Shown: positions 24,331-35,202, counted from the first letter of the stretch. The stretch is DNA of 64,000 nt from Flavobacteriia bacterium (GCA_004293045.1 RDXY01000005.1:1-64000); one strand, 5' to 3'. Numbers and translations: made by a program. Notes: a model not told the origin generated them from the letters alone.

Positions 24331-25368
24331 TTAATCATTCATTTCGCCTCGTAAAGATGTTTCAAAAATAGTCTTAAAAACCGAGTTAGCCACGTTTTGG
24401 CCCAACAAATACATTAATTTTGTTATTGCTGCTTCCGTTGTTATATTTTTTCCGGAAATTAAACCTATCTCTTTTAATCTTGTGCTAGTTTCATAGGCAC
24501 CCATTAAAACGCTCCCGCCACTACATTGTGTTACATTAATAATGTGTAAGCCACGTTGTATCGCGTTTTCTATTTCATCAATAAACCAATCTTCCATAGG
24601 TGCATTTCCAGATCCATAGGTTTCTAAAACTACCCCTTTTAAATTTGGAGTGTGTAAAATAGCGTGTAAAATACTTTTGTTTATACCTGGAAACAATTTT
24701 AAAATTAAAACATTATCGTCAAAACAGGTATTCACTTTTAATTTTTTAGAAACTTTTTCTTTTAGAAGCACTTCGTTATTTACATTCAAATGCACACCTG
24801 ACTCTACAAGTTCAGGAAAATTAGGTGATGTAAACGCATTAAAATGTTCGGCACTTATTTTAGTAGTTCGGTTTCCTCGGTATAATTTATATTCAAAATA
24901 AAGGGAAACTTCTTGAATAATTGGTTTTCCTTTTTCTTGCAACGAAGCAATTTGAATGGCGGTTATTAGGTTTTCTTTTGCATCTGTACGTAAATCACCA
25001 ATAGGTAATTGAGAGCCTGTAAAAACAATTGGTTTGTTTAAATTTTCGAACATAAAACTTAACGCAGAAGCACTATAAGACATGGTATCCGATCCATGTA
25101 GCACCACAAAACCATCAAAATTCGCGTAGTTTTCTTCTATAATTGCCGCTGTTTTTTGCCAATCTAAAATTTGCATATTAGACGAATCAATTGGTTTTTC
25201 AAATGAAACGGTTTCAATATTGCACTCTAACAATTTAAGTTCGGGAATGCCTTTTAGAAGTTTTTTAAAATCAAAAGCCTTTAGCGCTCCAGTATCGGCA
25301 TCTTTAATCATGCCAATAGTTCCGCCGGTATAAATTAATAAAATAGAGGGCTTTTGATTTGCTTTCAA
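24331..25368 (-). CDS. ansA: Type I L-asparaginase
   Basis: The 345-residue cytosolic enzyme hydrolyses asparagine to aspartate and ammonia. The first catalytic Thr lies in LLIYTGGTIGMI, the second in VLHGSDTMSYSASALSFM, and QLPIGDLRTDAKEN follows, all typical of the asparaginase/glutaminase fold. No signal peptide is present, so it is the cytoplasmic type I form. Its 3' end lies five bases from the tRNA-Ser gene, and its start touches the acyltransferase gene upstream (one base apart), which suggests an operon. Confidence 0.93.
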   Translation of the reverse strand: MKANQKPSILLIYTGGTIGMIKDADTGALKAFDFKKLLKGIPELKLLECNIETVSFEKPIDSSNMQILDWQKTAAIIEENYANFDGFVVLHGSDTMSYSASALSFMFENLNKPIVFTGSQLPIGDLRTDAKENLITAIQIASLQEKGKPIIQEVSLYFEYKLYRGNRTTKISAEHFNAFTSPNFPELVESGVHLNVNNEVLLKEKVSKKLKVNTCFDDNVLILKLFPGINKSILHAILHTPNLKGVVLETYGSGNAPMEDWFIDEIENAIQRGLHIINVTQCSGGSVLMGAYETSTRLKEIGLISGKNITTEAAITKLMYLLGQNVANSVFKTIFETSLRGEMND

Positions 25369-25369
25369 T

Positions 25370-26497
25370 TTATTGGTATTTTAGTTTATTAATCACTGGA
25401 TTGGCATACATGGCTAAGAAACTTTCTTTCATTTTAATGTCATCCGCATTTATTCTCAATTCTAATCTACGCTCAAAAAGCTGTTTTTCCTTTTCGGTAT
25501 AATTATCAGAATAAGTGCTGGTTTGATGAAGTAGGTCGTAAGCAATATAATTAGTAGGCCAAATTTTGTAAGACTGCAAAATAGAATCGTCAATAACTTG
25601 CGCTACAGCAAACATTTGTTTGTTTGCATTTGTTGTTTCTTCAGAAATTAAGTCTAATTCATGATCTAAAATATCGCCAACATGAATATGAATACGTTTT
25701 TTCTGCCCAATAATTCCACTTAATAGCGTAATAAAATCTTCGTTTTTTTCTTTTGTATAAATTTCGTCATTTGCTTCGGCCATTAATTGAGGAATTTTTA
25801 AGGCATCCGTTGGATCGTATTCGTAAGAGATGGAAACCGGAACAATTTTAATTTTCTTAAAGAAATCCATATTGTTTTTTTCATCGGAAGCCATGGCAAT
25901 CATTTTTAATACCCCAGAGTGTGTAGCATCATTACCATCCTTAGTTCTTCCTTCTCGCTGTGCTATCCATACGGAACGATTTTCTTTTGATACCAATCGG
26001 TACATGTATTCTGAAAGTAATTTAGAACTCTCTAATAACTCTCTTGGGGAAAGATTTCTTTGGACTAAAAAATTTCTATTTAGTTTGGAAAGCATTAGTA
26101 AAAAATCTTTTTTCACTAAATTATCTCCAATGGCAGATGCGGTCATTACTAAACCATGTTCGTGTAAACATACATTTAATAACGAGGTGTCTAAAATTAT
26201 ATCTCTATGATTTGAAATGAAGAAATAAGCGGTATTTGGTTCTAATTTTTCAAAGCCAGATGTAGTAAGTCCGTCTGAACTTTTTTCCAATATTTTTTTT
26301 ATGGCGTGGTACGCAAAATTAATTTGAAAATCTCTTATAGAATGGGTACGAAGCAATTGTTCTTTCCAAACGGATTCTTCCGTATTTGGATACGCAAAAT
26401 CCACCAATGCTTTCATCATAGGATGATTTATAGAAGCACGAATTGCATCGTTTACTTCTGCATCATAAAAGGGACGTATTTTATCAAATTTCGACAT
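25370..26497 (-). CDS. Glycerolipid acyltransferase (PlsB/PlsC superfamily)
   Basis: The 375-residue protein carries the acyltransferase block I FISNHRDIILDTSLL (an NHRDxxxD variant of the HX4D motif) and a second block IAQREGRTKDGNDATHSG. It probably transfers acyl chains to a glycerol phosphate at the membrane, and it is longer than PlsC. A distinct PlsC gene (33969-34700) occurs in the window, so this one may act on another acceptor, for example ornithine lipid or glycerol-3-phosphate. No membrane helix is obvious. It is one base upstream of ansA. Confidence 0.8.
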   Translation of the reverse strand: MSKFDKIRPFYDAEVNDAIRASINHPMMKALVDFAYPNTEESVWKEQLLRTHSIRDFQINFAYHAIKKILEKSSDGLTTSGFEKLEPNTAYFFISNHRDIILDTSLLNVCLHEHGLVMTASAIGDNLVKKDFLLMLSKLNRNFLVQRNLSPRELLESSKLLSEYMYRLVSKENRSVWIAQREGRTKDGNDATHSGVLKMIAMASDEKNNMDFFKKIKIVPVSISYEYDPTDALKIPQLMAEANDEIYTKEKNEDFITLLSGIIGQKKRIHIHVGDILDHELDLISEETTNANKQMFAVAQVIDDSILQSYKIWPTNYIAYDLLHQTSTYSDNYTEKEKQLFERRLELRINADDIKMKESFLAMYANPVINKLKYQ

Positions 26498-26553
26498 ACT
26501 TTATTTTATATCTACAAAAAAACGAAAAAAATAGGAATATACATTAACAAATT

Positions 26554-27321
26554 TTAAAATCCGAAGATATCTTTGCTGTTTTGTGTGGTAATAGCCGCTA
26601 TATCTTCTACTGGCAACTGATAAATTTCGGCTAATTTTTCTGCAATTAATTTAATATAACTACTTTCATTGCGTTTCCCTCTAAAGGGTACAGGAGCTAA
26701 GTAAGGTGCGTCGGTTTCTAAAACAATATGTTTGAGGTCAATTTCATTTAAAAACTGATCAATTTTTCCATTTTTAAAAGTGGCTACACCACCAATTCCT
26801 AATTTCATACCGCAAGAAATAGCTTGTTTTGCTTGATTGAAATCTCCAGTAAAACAATGGAAAATCCCCCACAATGCTGCTGATTTTTCTTGTTCTAAAA
26901 TTTCAAAAACTTCGTAAAATGCTTCTCTACAATGAATATTTATGGGTAATTCATATTGTTTAGCTAGTTGAATTTGCTTTACAAAAACGTCTTGCTGTTG
27001 TTTTAAAAACGATTTGTCCCAGAATAAATCAATACCAATTTCGCCAATTGCTGCAAATTTTCTATGGGCTAATTCAGAAACGACATGCGCCAATTCCTCT
27101 TCATAATTTTCTTTTACATAACAGGGATGTAGCCCCATCATTAAAAATACATTTTCCGGATATTGTGCTTCTAGAGCATACATTTTCTTAGTATAACTAC
27201 TATCTATAGAAGGTACAAATAGTCGAGAAACGCCAGAATCAATAGCGCTTTGAATCATTTTTTCTCGGTCTTCAGAAAATTCTTCAGAATATAAATGAGT
27301 ATGTGTGTCAGTTAAAATCAT
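26554..27321 (-). CDS. TatD family metal-dependent hydrolase
   Basis: The 255-residue TIM-barrel protein has metal ligands in order: TDTHTHLYSEEF at the start, GEIGIDLFW near residue 93, NIHCREAFYEVFE near 128, FHCFTGDF near 154, and LETDAPYLAP near 200. These match TatD-type deoxyribonucleases, which act in DNA repair or end trimming. Length is standard. It lies eight bases downstream of the LuxE-like gene, and the two probably share a transcript. Confidence 0.93.
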   Translation of the reverse strand: MILTDTHTHLYSEEFSEDREKMIQSAIDSGVSRLFVPSIDSSYTKKMYALEAQYPENVFLMMGLHPCYVKENYEEELAHVVSELAHRKFAAIGEIGIDLFWDKSFLKQQQDVFVKQIQLAKQYELPINIHCREAFYEVFEILEQEKSAALWGIFHCFTGDFNQAKQAISCGMKLGIGGVATFKNGKIDQFLNEIDLKHIVLETDAPYLAPVPFRGKRNESSYIKLIAEKLAEIYQLPVEDIAAITTQNSKDIFGF

Positions 27322-27329
27322 TTTATTTT

Positions 27330-28310
27330 TTAATAAACCATTAAATTACAGCCTCTTATGTCAGAATTATCAAATCGTCCTAATACTTCAAAAGTCATAT
27401 TGTGGTGTTTTTTCCCTAAATCTTGCGTAGCAATAAAGGAACAGGAATTAATATTCGCTAAATCAATCACATTGATGCCGCCAGTTTTCCCATTCTCAAC
27501 GTATTGTAAAGCGTCTTCTGCATCTCTAATTAGTACGTCCATCCATAAGGAACATTCAAACACACCGTTTCCTAACGAGTAAGCTTGAGATAAGAGTTCG
27601 GTCATTCCGTATTCCGAATGTATGGTGTTTACTCCAAATCCTTCACAAAGCGTTTGGTGTAATTCTTCTCGAATGATTTCTTTTCGTTTGCCTTTCATAC
27701 CACCAGTTTCCATTACTATGGTATTAGTTAGATTGAATTTTTTGTATTCTATTAAGTCTAATAAAGCATAAGTAACCCCTATCAAAAGAATATTCTGTCC
27801 ATCAGTTTCAAGTTCGATAATTTTATTGGCAAGTTGTTCAAGATTATTTAAATAGAAACCACTGTCTTGATGATTACTTTTTGCGATCCAATCGTTTACC
27901 ATATAAATTAAAGAAGAACCTTCCCTTTCTAAATAAGATGGAAGTAAAGCTAAAACACAATACTCTTGAATATTCCCATAAAATTGAGCGAAAGCAATAG
28001 AATAGCTGTTCTCGTATACCGAAACATCTGTAACAAAATGCTGGCTTGTTTGTGTACCTGTTGTGCCGCTACTAGTAAAAATTGCTTGAGCTGGTTCAAA
28101 ATTAGAGACTATTGTTTCCGATTTAAAAAATTGTATGGGTAAAAATGGAATCGCATTTATTTGTTTTACATTATTTGGACTTTTGCCTAAATGATTACAA
28201 AAAGCTTGATACACTTTGTTGTTTTCATATTGATAACGAAAAACTTTTAAAGTAATTTTTTCAAATTCTTTTTTAGAGGAAATAGCAAAAATGTCATCTT
28301 GTGAAATCAT
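27330..28310 (-). CDS. LuxE/PaaK-type acyl-protein synthetase-like protein
   Basis: The product (326 residues from ATG 28310, MISQDDIFAISS) carries the adenylating-enzyme loop FTSSGTTGTQTSQH and a later HSEYGMTELLSQAYS, as in LuxE acyl-protein synthetases and PaaK-like CoA ligases. It would activate a carboxylic acid as an acyl-adenylate, but the acid and acceptor are unknown. The track's start at 28343 runs through a -7 element (28315-28322), so I use the internal Met. The gene may have nearly no leader. A TatD gene follows. Confidence 0.8.
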   Translation of the reverse strand: MISQDDIFAISSKKEFEKITLKVFRYQYENNKVYQAFCNHLGKSPNNVKQINAIPFLPIQFFKSETIVSNFEPAQAIFTSSGTTGTQTSQHFVTDVSVYENSYSIAFAQFYGNIQEYCVLALLPSYLEREGSSLIYMVNDWIAKSNHQDSGFYLNNLEQLANKIIELETDGQNILLIGVTYALLDLIEYKKFNLTNTIVMETGGMKGKRKEIIREELHQTLCEGFGVNTIHSEYGMTELLSQAYSLGNGVFECSLWMDVLIRDAEDALQYVENGKTGGINVIDLANINSCSFIATQDLGKKHHNMTFEVLGRFDNSDIRGCNLMVY

Positions 28311-28314
28311 ATTG

Positions 28315-28322
28315 CAAAAGTA
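28315..28322 (-). promoter_or_regulatory. -7 element TACTTTTG close to the LuxE-like start
   Basis: TACTTTTG on the minus strand ends four bases before ATG 28310, the same spacing as at 1054-1066. It would give a leaderless or near-leaderless mRNA. Confidence 0.4.
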
Positions 28323-28364
28323 GAAAAAGAATATTAGTTGCAAGTATCTTTTCTAGTTTTAGAT

Positions 28365-28396
28365 ATAAAAAAAGCACCAATTAATATTGGTGCTTT
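28365..28396 (-). terminator. Terminator after the T9SS-sorted protein gene
   Basis: AAAGCACCAA and TTGGTGCTTT pair around TTAATA, and on the minus strand a run of T follows. Confidence 0.8.
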
Positions 28397-28418
28397 CTTG
28401 AATATGTTTTAAAACTAA

Positions 28419-30131
28419 TTACTGAATAATTAGTTTTTTAGTTGCCGTTTTTCCTTCTTCAGTAATTTTTACAATGTACATACCAGGAGTTAAACCAGTA
28501 ATATTTACAGAATTATTACTTACTTTCGAATTGATTACTTCTTTTCCTAAAACATTTATTATAGATACATTAATATCACTATTTAAAGCTGTTTCAATAA
28601 ATAAATTATTTTTTGTTGGATTTGGATACATTTTCAATCCGTCAATTTGAGAGAAAGATTGGTTTGCTAAAGTGAAATTAGGAGTAGTTGTAATTGATAA
28701 TTCATCTAATGTCATTGCAGGTGTGGATGTTGCGCTATCTTGTCTGAAAATAAAGTTAGCAATACTTGTTAAAGCAGTAGTAGGCGTAGTTGAAATAGTT
28801 GCGCTTGCAGAACCTCCAATGGTTGGGTTTTCATATAAAGCTAATAAATTAGATGTAAAATTATAGCCTAAAACTAAATATTGTACAGAGTTTACATTGT
28901 ATAAATTTGGAGACCAAACAATATCTGCAGTTACTGTAGTGGTGCTAATTCCATATTGAAATTGTGTTCCATTTGATTTTATCCAAATTTTACCAGAATA
29001 TACATTTGTTGCACTTGAAAAACTTGCAAAGTAGGTTGAACCTGTTGTAGATATTCCTGTTAAATCAGTAACTTTAATTAAAAATGAAGTGTAAATAGTA
29101 CCAGATGTAGTGTCTGTAAACGGTAACAAAGTGTCACTTCCTGTACCTGCTAAGGCTACTGAATTTCCTGTTGCAGTAATGCCTGTATAAGATAAATTAC
29201 CAGAAACAGCTAAAATTTCATCTGATCCAACTGAAGTATTTTTCCACATTTGAGAAAAGCTAAGCGCTGTACCGGCACTATAATTGAAAGATTCATTTAC
29301 AGGTATAGTACTTGTTCCAATACAGCTATCTGGACTTGTGACACTAAATGTAAATGAACAAGTTGGTCCAGAAGAAATTTGAACAGTAGACGTCCCTAAA
29401 GTGCTTTCATTATAGGTTAAAATAACACTTCCTATTGCAGCTGTTGAAGGATTGTCTCCAGTTATTGAAGCGCCAGGAGCTGTTATTGTATAAGTACCAG
29501 TTGCGCCACCTGTATAAGGAATTGTTACAGTATAATTATCTAAAGCTGAAGTTGAAGTTACACAAGCAATTACAGGAGTTCCTAATGATAATGTACAAGA
29601 AGCTGATACTGCAGCTAATTTAATATCGTCAATTCTCATTTGAGCAGTTGCTGGTTGTGTGAATCTTAGTGACAAAGTTGTCGATGCTGGGATTTGACCT
29701 CCAGGGATTGTAACTAAATTCCATGACGTATTTGTGTTATTTGTAAAAGTTATAGGTGTCCAAGTTGTACCGTCTGTTGACTTTTCAACTACTAATTGAG
29801 TTGCAGCTACACTTGTAAGATAACCAAATGAAAGTTGAATATCAGAAGCTGTGTAAGTAGATGTATTAATGCCGCTAATAATTAAGTTTTTTCCAGCTGT
29901 ATTGGTTAAAAAAACATTTCCACTTCCAGAAGCACCAACATATCCAGATGAAGCTAAAGAAGTTCTTACATCTCCAGAACCTGAATAGGCTATTGGAGTA
30001 CTTGCCTGCCATCCAGTATAAGCAGTAATTAGTGTCGTAGAAGCAGGAGTTCCAAAGTTTTCAGAATAAATAGTTTGTCCAAAACTAGAAATAGTTAATA
30101 AACAAGAAAGTAAAAAGTAAATTTTTTTCAT
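28419..30131 (-). CDS. Secreted protein with type IX sorting domain
   Basis: The 570-residue protein has a signal peptide (MKKIYFLLSCLLTISSFGQ), a beta-sandwich region near residues 20-180 starting IYSENFGTP and typical of choice-of-anchor/jelly-roll domains, a second repeat-like region, a lectin-like segment near 270-480, and a C-terminal T9SS type A domain beginning QIDGLKMYPNPTKN and ending GKTATKKLIIQ. It should be exported through the outer membrane and attached or released at the cell surface. The passenger is Thr/Ser-rich, and no enzyme motif was found. A -7 element lies 23 bases upstream. Confidence 0.85.
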   Translation of the reverse strand: MKKIYFLLSCLLTISSFGQTIYSENFGTPASTTLITAYTGWQASTPIAYSGSGDVRTSLASSGYVGASGSGNVFLTNTAGKNLIISGINTSTYTASDIQLSFGYLTSVAATQLVVEKSTDGTTWTPITFTNNTNTSWNLVTIPGGQIPASTTLSLRFTQPATAQMRIDDIKLAAVSASCTLSLGTPVIACVTSTSALDNYTVTIPYTGGATGTYTITAPGASITGDNPSTAAIGSVILTYNESTLGTSTVQISSGPTCSFTFSVTSPDSCIGTSTIPVNESFNYSAGTALSFSQMWKNTSVGSDEILAVSGNLSYTGITATGNSVALAGTGSDTLLPFTDTTSGTIYTSFLIKVTDLTGISTTGSTYFASFSSATNVYSGKIWIKSNGTQFQYGISTTTVTADIVWSPNLYNVNSVQYLVLGYNFTSNLLALYENPTIGGSASATISTTPTTALTSIANFIFRQDSATSTPAMTLDELSITTTPNFTLANQSFSQIDGLKMYPNPTKNNLFIETALNSDINVSIINVLGKEVINSKVSNNSVNITGLTPGMYIVKITEEGKTATKKLIIQ

Positions 30132-30153
30132 TTTTTAAAAATTAAATTAGTCA

Positions 30154-30161
30154 CAAATATA
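30154..30161 (-). promoter_or_regulatory. -7 element TATATTTG for the T9SS-sorted protein gene
   Basis: TATATTTG on the minus strand is a full TAnnTTTG match. A TTG lies about 16 bases further upstream. Confidence 0.5.
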
Positions 30162-30231
30162 AGTACACAACCTGTTTCAATAACATGGAAGTAGTAAAGT
30201 TAATGTAAACTTAATAAAGATAAATTATTAG

Positions 30232-30570
30232 CTAGTTAATGATCAGTTTTCTAGTAGCAGATGCTTCGCCTTCTTTGATCTTAATGATATAAACACCAGG
30301 ATTTAAAGTAGAGACATTTAATTCTTTGGTATATAGAATAGTGTCAATTACTTTTTTGCCTAACACATCAAAAATTTCAACTTTTTTATCTAAATTTAAT
30401 CTTGAAGAAATGAAAACTTTGCCAGTATTGTTAGGGTTTGGGTACAAACTTAATCCTTCAATAACAGGCTCTTGCGATCTAGTAGAGCCATTATTTTTGC
30501 TTTCTTGAGCAACTGCAGCCACACTAAATAAGAAGAATAAGATGAAAGTATAAATGTAATTTTTAGCCAT
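30232..30570 (-). CDS. Minimal protein: signal peptide plus T9SS sorting domain
   Basis: The 112-residue product has a signal peptide (YTFILFFLFSVAAVAQ), a linker of about 15 residues (ESKNNGSTRSQEP) and then an entire type A sorting domain, from GLSLYPNPNNTGKVFIS to SATRKLIIN. There is almost no passenger between them. It could be a remnant of a larger protein, a decoy or a small surface peptide. The sorting domain matches that of the neighbouring 570-residue protein only in family terms. It is divergent from gdhA. Confidence 0.8.
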   Translation of the reverse strand: MAKNYIYTFILFFLFSVAAVAQESKNNGSTRSQEPVIEGLSLYPNPNNTGKVFISSRLNLDKKVEIFDVLGKKVIDTILYTKELNVSTLNPGVYIIKIKEGEASATRKLIIN

Positions 30571-30761
30571 AATTTTAATATATGTTGTAAATTTATAAAA
30601 TAAATATCAATTAAAATGCCAAAAATGAGAAAATTATTTATTTTTCATTATTTTTTTTAGTGGTGTAAATTTATTTTTTTAAAACTATAACAATTTGTTA
30701 TTTTTTTGATGATTTCTTATTTTTTTCCAGGGTGTTTTCTTTTTTCTTAAAAAAACGCTAA

Positions 30762-32183
<1,422 letters not shown>

Positions 32184-32202
32184 TCTTATTTATATTATTA
32201 AC

Positions 32203-32239
32203 AAAAAAGCAGTTTTCCTTTTTGAAAACTGCTTTTTTT
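32203..32239. terminator. Terminator after gdhA
   Basis: AAGCAGTTTTC pairs with GAAAACTGCTT around a T-rich loop, followed by a T-run. It also faces the convergent HD-domain gene. Confidence 0.88.
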
Positions 32240-32262
32240 ATATTTATAATTGAAACTATTTA

Positions 32263-32907
32263 CTAAATAATTCCGTTCCATTCTCCGTAAAATTGCTCCA
32301 AATACAATTCCATAAAATCATGGCGTTTTTGGGCTAGTTTTTTTCCTGTTTGGGTATTCATTTTGTCTTTTAACAGCAATAATTTTTCGTAAAAATGATT
32401 AATTGTGGGCGCAGTGGATTTTTTATATTCTTCCTTAGACATTGATAAATTGGGTAAAATTTCAGGGTGATAAATAGCTCTATTTTTAAACCCTCCATAA
32501 TTAAACGTTCTTGCAATTCCTATAGCTCCAATAGCATCCAGTCTGTCGGCATCTTGCACAATTTCTAATTCTTTGGAATGAAAGTCTTTTTTGAAATTTC
32601 CACCTTTGAAAGATATATTTTCAATAATATTTACCACATGATGTATAGTTTCTTCTGCAACATTTTCTTTTGTTAAAAAATCACGTGCTATTTTCGGCCC
32701 AATTGTTTCATCACCATTATGAAATTTACTATCGGCAATGTCGTGCAACAAAGCGGCTAATTGAACTACTTCAATATTACAACTTTCTTCTTTAGCAATT
32801 AATATAGCATTTTTATAAACACGCTCAATATGAAACCAATCATGTCCGCCTTCTGCTGACTTTAATTGCTGTTTCACGAAATTTTCTGCGTTTTCTAGTA
32901 CTGACAT
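32263..32907 (-). CDS. HD-domain hydrolase
   Basis: The product (214 residues from ATG 32907, MSVLENAENFVKQQL) has the metal-binding HD phosphohydrolase set: HDWFHIERVYKNA, LAALLHDIADSKF with the HD pair, and VQDADRLDAIGAIG. This YedJ/YpgQ-like group hydrolyses phosphates from nucleotides, with substrates that cannot be told from sequence. The track's start (32931) lies in the terminator hairpin of the upstream desaturase gene, so the downstream Met is preferred. It converges on gdhA. Confidence 0.88.
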   Translation of the reverse strand: MSVLENAENFVKQQLKSAEGGHDWFHIERVYKNAILIAKEESCNIEVVQLAALLHDIADSKFHNGDETIGPKIARDFLTKENVAEETIHHVVNIIENISFKGGNFKKDFHSKELEIVQDADRLDAIGAIGIARTFNYGGFKNRAIYHPEILPNLSMSKEEYKKSTAPTINHFYEKLLLLKDKMNTQTGKKLAQKRHDFMELYLEQFYGEWNGII

Positions 32908-32922
32908 TTTAGTTTGGATAAA

Positions 32923-32946
32923 AAATTCCAAACTCTTTTGGAATTT
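32923..32946 (-). terminator. Hairpin between the desaturase and HD genes
   Basis: AAATTCCAAA and TTTGGAATTT are perfect 10-base arms around CTCT, with a T-run on the minus strand. The adjacent GGAATTT extends a 7-base repeat of the same motif. Confidence 0.65.
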
Positions 32947-32973
32947 GGAATTTATATTTTTAGAATTTAAATA

Positions 32974-33963
32974 TTATCTAATTAAAGCAGGTGCTACCCA
33001 TTTGAAAACCTGCCCTTCTTCAGGAATGATTATTCTTTCAGATATTTTCTTCATTCTTTCTGGTAATTTCATTAGGTAATCTCTTGCTTTTTCAGCTTCG
33101 GCGGTTAGTCCGTTGATATTAGCAATATCCCATTTTACGTTTAATTTTTCTAAAATATCAACATAATCAGCAGCTGTATACACGCCAATTCTTTGAGCGG
33201 AATCAGAAAATGCTTCAAATGCACTACCAATTTTTTCGCCAGATTCACGTAAGAAAACTGCAGGCATGGTAATTTTTTGCTTCATCATGTATTGAAAAGC
33301 CAGCATCATTTCGCTAGGATCTACTTTAAATATTTGATTTACAAATTCGCTATAGGCTAAATGATGGCGCATTTCATCACCAGCAATAAGATTGCACATT
33401 TTGAATAATTTTTTTTCTCCATATTTTTTAGCAATAAGTGCTACTCTGTTATGAGAAACAAATGTGGCTAATTCTTGAAAACTGGTATAAACAAAGTTTT
33501 TGTAGGGATCTCTTCCGGTTCCAATATCAAAACCATCATTAATTAGATGTTGCGTGGTTTGCTCTATTTCACGCATATTTACTCTTCCTGATAAGTACAA
33601 ATATTTGTTTAAAGCATCACCATGACGATTTTCTTCACCTGTCCAATGGCGTACCCATTTGCTCCATCCATTTCTTTCTACATTATCTACCCCTTCTACA
33701 TCCATTAACCACGATTCGTAGGTTGGTAAAGCTTCTTCTGTAATAGTATCTCCAACTAAAGTAACCCAAAAATCGTAGGGTAAATCTTTTGAAATTTCTC
33801 TTAGTTCTTTTACTTCTTCTAAAAAACTTTCTTGATTAGAATCGGGTAGTAAATCCGTTGGTTGCCATATTTTTTCTACTGGAATTAAAAATTCTTCCAT
33901 AAAAGAATCAATTTTCTTTTCCAATAATTGCATCACTTCAAGTCGTATGTTTTGTATTGACAT
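32974..33963 (-). CDS. Acyl-ACP desaturase
   Basis: The 329-residue soluble di-iron enzyme resembles stearoyl-ACP desaturases. The two iron-ligand helices show EENRHGDAL near residue 130 and GDEMRHHLAYSEF near 215, both with the ExxH pair. It would introduce a cis double bond into an acyl chain carried by ACP, setting membrane fluidity. It lies five bases downstream of the plsC gene, so new acyl chains and their transfer to phospholipid are encoded together. A hairpin terminator follows. Confidence 0.92.
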   Translation of the reverse strand: MSIQNIRLEVMQLLEKKIDSFMEEFLIPVEKIWQPTDLLPDSNQESFLEEVKELREISKDLPYDFWVTLVGDTITEEALPTYESWLMDVEGVDNVERNGWSKWVRHWTGEENRHGDALNKYLYLSGRVNMREIEQTTQHLINDGFDIGTGRDPYKNFVYTSFQELATFVSHNRVALIAKKYGEKKLFKMCNLIAGDEMRHHLAYSEFVNQIFKVDPSEMMLAFQYMMKQKITMPAVFLRESGEKIGSAFEAFSDSAQRIGVYTAADYVDILEKLNVKWDIANINGLTAEAEKARDYLMKLPERMKKISERIIIPEEGQVFKWVAPALIR

Positions 33964-33968
33964 GGTTT

Positions 33969-34700
33969 TTAATTTATATGTTTTTTTATACTTTCTTCAG
34001 TTTTTTCAAAAATTTCATCAAATGAATAATCAGAAATTTTTAATGGTTGATGTATTTGAAATGTTATTTTTGTTCCTAACCCTAAAGGGAATTGTCCAAA
34101 TCTGTTCATCTTCCAGGAATTATTTATACTAATAGGAACAAAATAAGCATCTGGTGCAAATTTGTATAACATTTTCAATCCATTTGTAGCAAATTCTTTA
34201 GGCTTACCCGTTTTGCTTCTCGTACCTTCAGGAAAAATAACCATCGAACGATTTGTACTATTAATGTATTCTCCAGCTTTTTTTATTTCTGTCAAAGCTT
34301 GTTTTCCGTCTTTTCTATCAATTAATGCAGAACCACCAATTCTTAAATTTAAAGAAACACTTGGAATGCCTTTTCCTAGCTCTTTTTTACTGATAAATTT
34401 TGGATGCACATTTCTTAAAAACCAAATAATTGGAATAATATCGTGCATGCTTTGATGGTTACAAACTAAAATTAAAGGTTTGTTTTCTGGTAAATTTTCT
34501 TTGCCCACGAAGGTGTATGTTGTACCTAAAATATGAGCAGTTCTTAATAGAAAAAAATTTAAAACCGCTACAGAAATTCTATGTGCATTATACCCAAATA
34601 CATGGTAACATACCAATTGAATAGGGTGAAAAATAAGCAACCAAAATAAAAAAACTATCGCATAAAGGACCGATAATGGATACGAAATAATTTTTTGCAT
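33969..34700 (-). CDS. plsC: 1-acyl-glycerol-3-phosphate acyltransferase
   Basis: The 243-residue membrane protein has one or two N-terminal helices (VLYAIVFLFWLLIFHPIQL), the HX4D motif in LVCNHQSMHDIIP near residue 83, and block III FPEGTRSKTGKP near 160. These define PlsC, which makes phosphatidic acid from lysophosphatidic acid. Length is standard. It is followed after five bases by the acyl-ACP desaturase gene, forming a fatty-acid operon. Confidence 0.93.
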   Translation of the reverse strand: MQKIISYPLSVLYAIVFLFWLLIFHPIQLVCYHVFGYNAHRISVAVLNFFLLRTAHILGTTYTFVGKENLPENKPLILVCNHQSMHDIIPIIWFLRNVHPKFISKKELGKGIPSVSLNLRIGGSALIDRKDGKQALTEIKKAGEYINSTNRSMVIFPEGTRSKTGKPKEFATNGLKMLYKFAPDAYFVPISINNSWKMNRFGQFPLGLGTKITFQIHQPLKISDYSFDEIFEKTEESIKKHIN

Positions 34701-34743
34701 ACCTTTTTTGTATTAAACGCTGTCAAAGATATGTGTTATAAAT

Positions 34744-34771
34744 AAAAAAAACCACCTATTAGGTGGTTTTT
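34744..34771 (-). terminator. Terminator after the bacilliredoxin gene
   Basis: AAACCACCTA and TAGGTGGTTT form the stem, with T-runs on either side. Confidence 0.8.
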
Positions 34772-34791
34772 ATAGTATGCTTGCATAGTAA

Positions 34792-35202
34792 TTAGCAAAA
34801 TTCGTTGTAAGCGTCTTTTAAGTTTTCTGCGATTAGTTCTGCTGGACGGCCTTCAATATGATGGCGTTCTAACATGTGAACCAGTTCGCCGTCTTTAAAT
34901 AAAGCCATACATGGCGAAGATGGAGGAAAAGGAAACATATGTTCTCTTGCTTTGTCCACTGCTTCTTTGTCCACTCCTGCAAAAACAGTTACTAAATTAC
35001 TTGGTTTTTTTACATTTTCTAAACTCATTTTTGCACCTGGACGAGCATTTCTGGCCGCGCAACCACAAACCGAATTCACAACCACTAAAGTAGTTCCTGC
35101 TTTACTGATAGCTTGTTCCACAGTTTCAGCGGAATATAAATCTTGAAAACCTGCATCAGATAATTCTGCACGCATGGGTTTTACCATTTCTTCTGGATAC
35201 AT
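34792..35202 (-). CDS. Bacilliredoxin (BrxA/BrxB family)
   Basis: The 136-residue protein has the CGC active site in [15 protein letters not shown] and the family's [17 protein letters not shown]. BrxA/BrxB (YphP/YqiW) remove bacillithiol from protein thiols in Firmicutes, and many Bacteroidota carry them together with bacillithiol synthesis genes. No such genes are in the window, so the thiol partner is open. Start [14 protein letters not shown] is canonical. A -7 element (TAAATTTG, 35234-35241, minus) lies about 32 bases upstream. Confidence 0.92.
   Translation of the reverse strand: MYPEEMVKPMRAELSDAGFQDLYSAETVEQAISKAGTTLVVVNSVCGCAARNARPGAKMSLENVKKPSNLVTVFAGVDKEAVDKAREHMFPFPPSSPCMALFKDGELVHMLERHHIEGRPAELIAENLKDAYNEFC

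Noticed and set aside
24081-24354. ORFs on both strands across the tRNA-Ser gene
   Set aside because: They translate the tRNA itself and the start of the barrel gene.
28419-30131. Calling the T9SS-sorted protein an adhesin or enzyme
   Set aside because: No catalytic or known adhesive repeat was recognised, so only secretion by T9SS is claimed.
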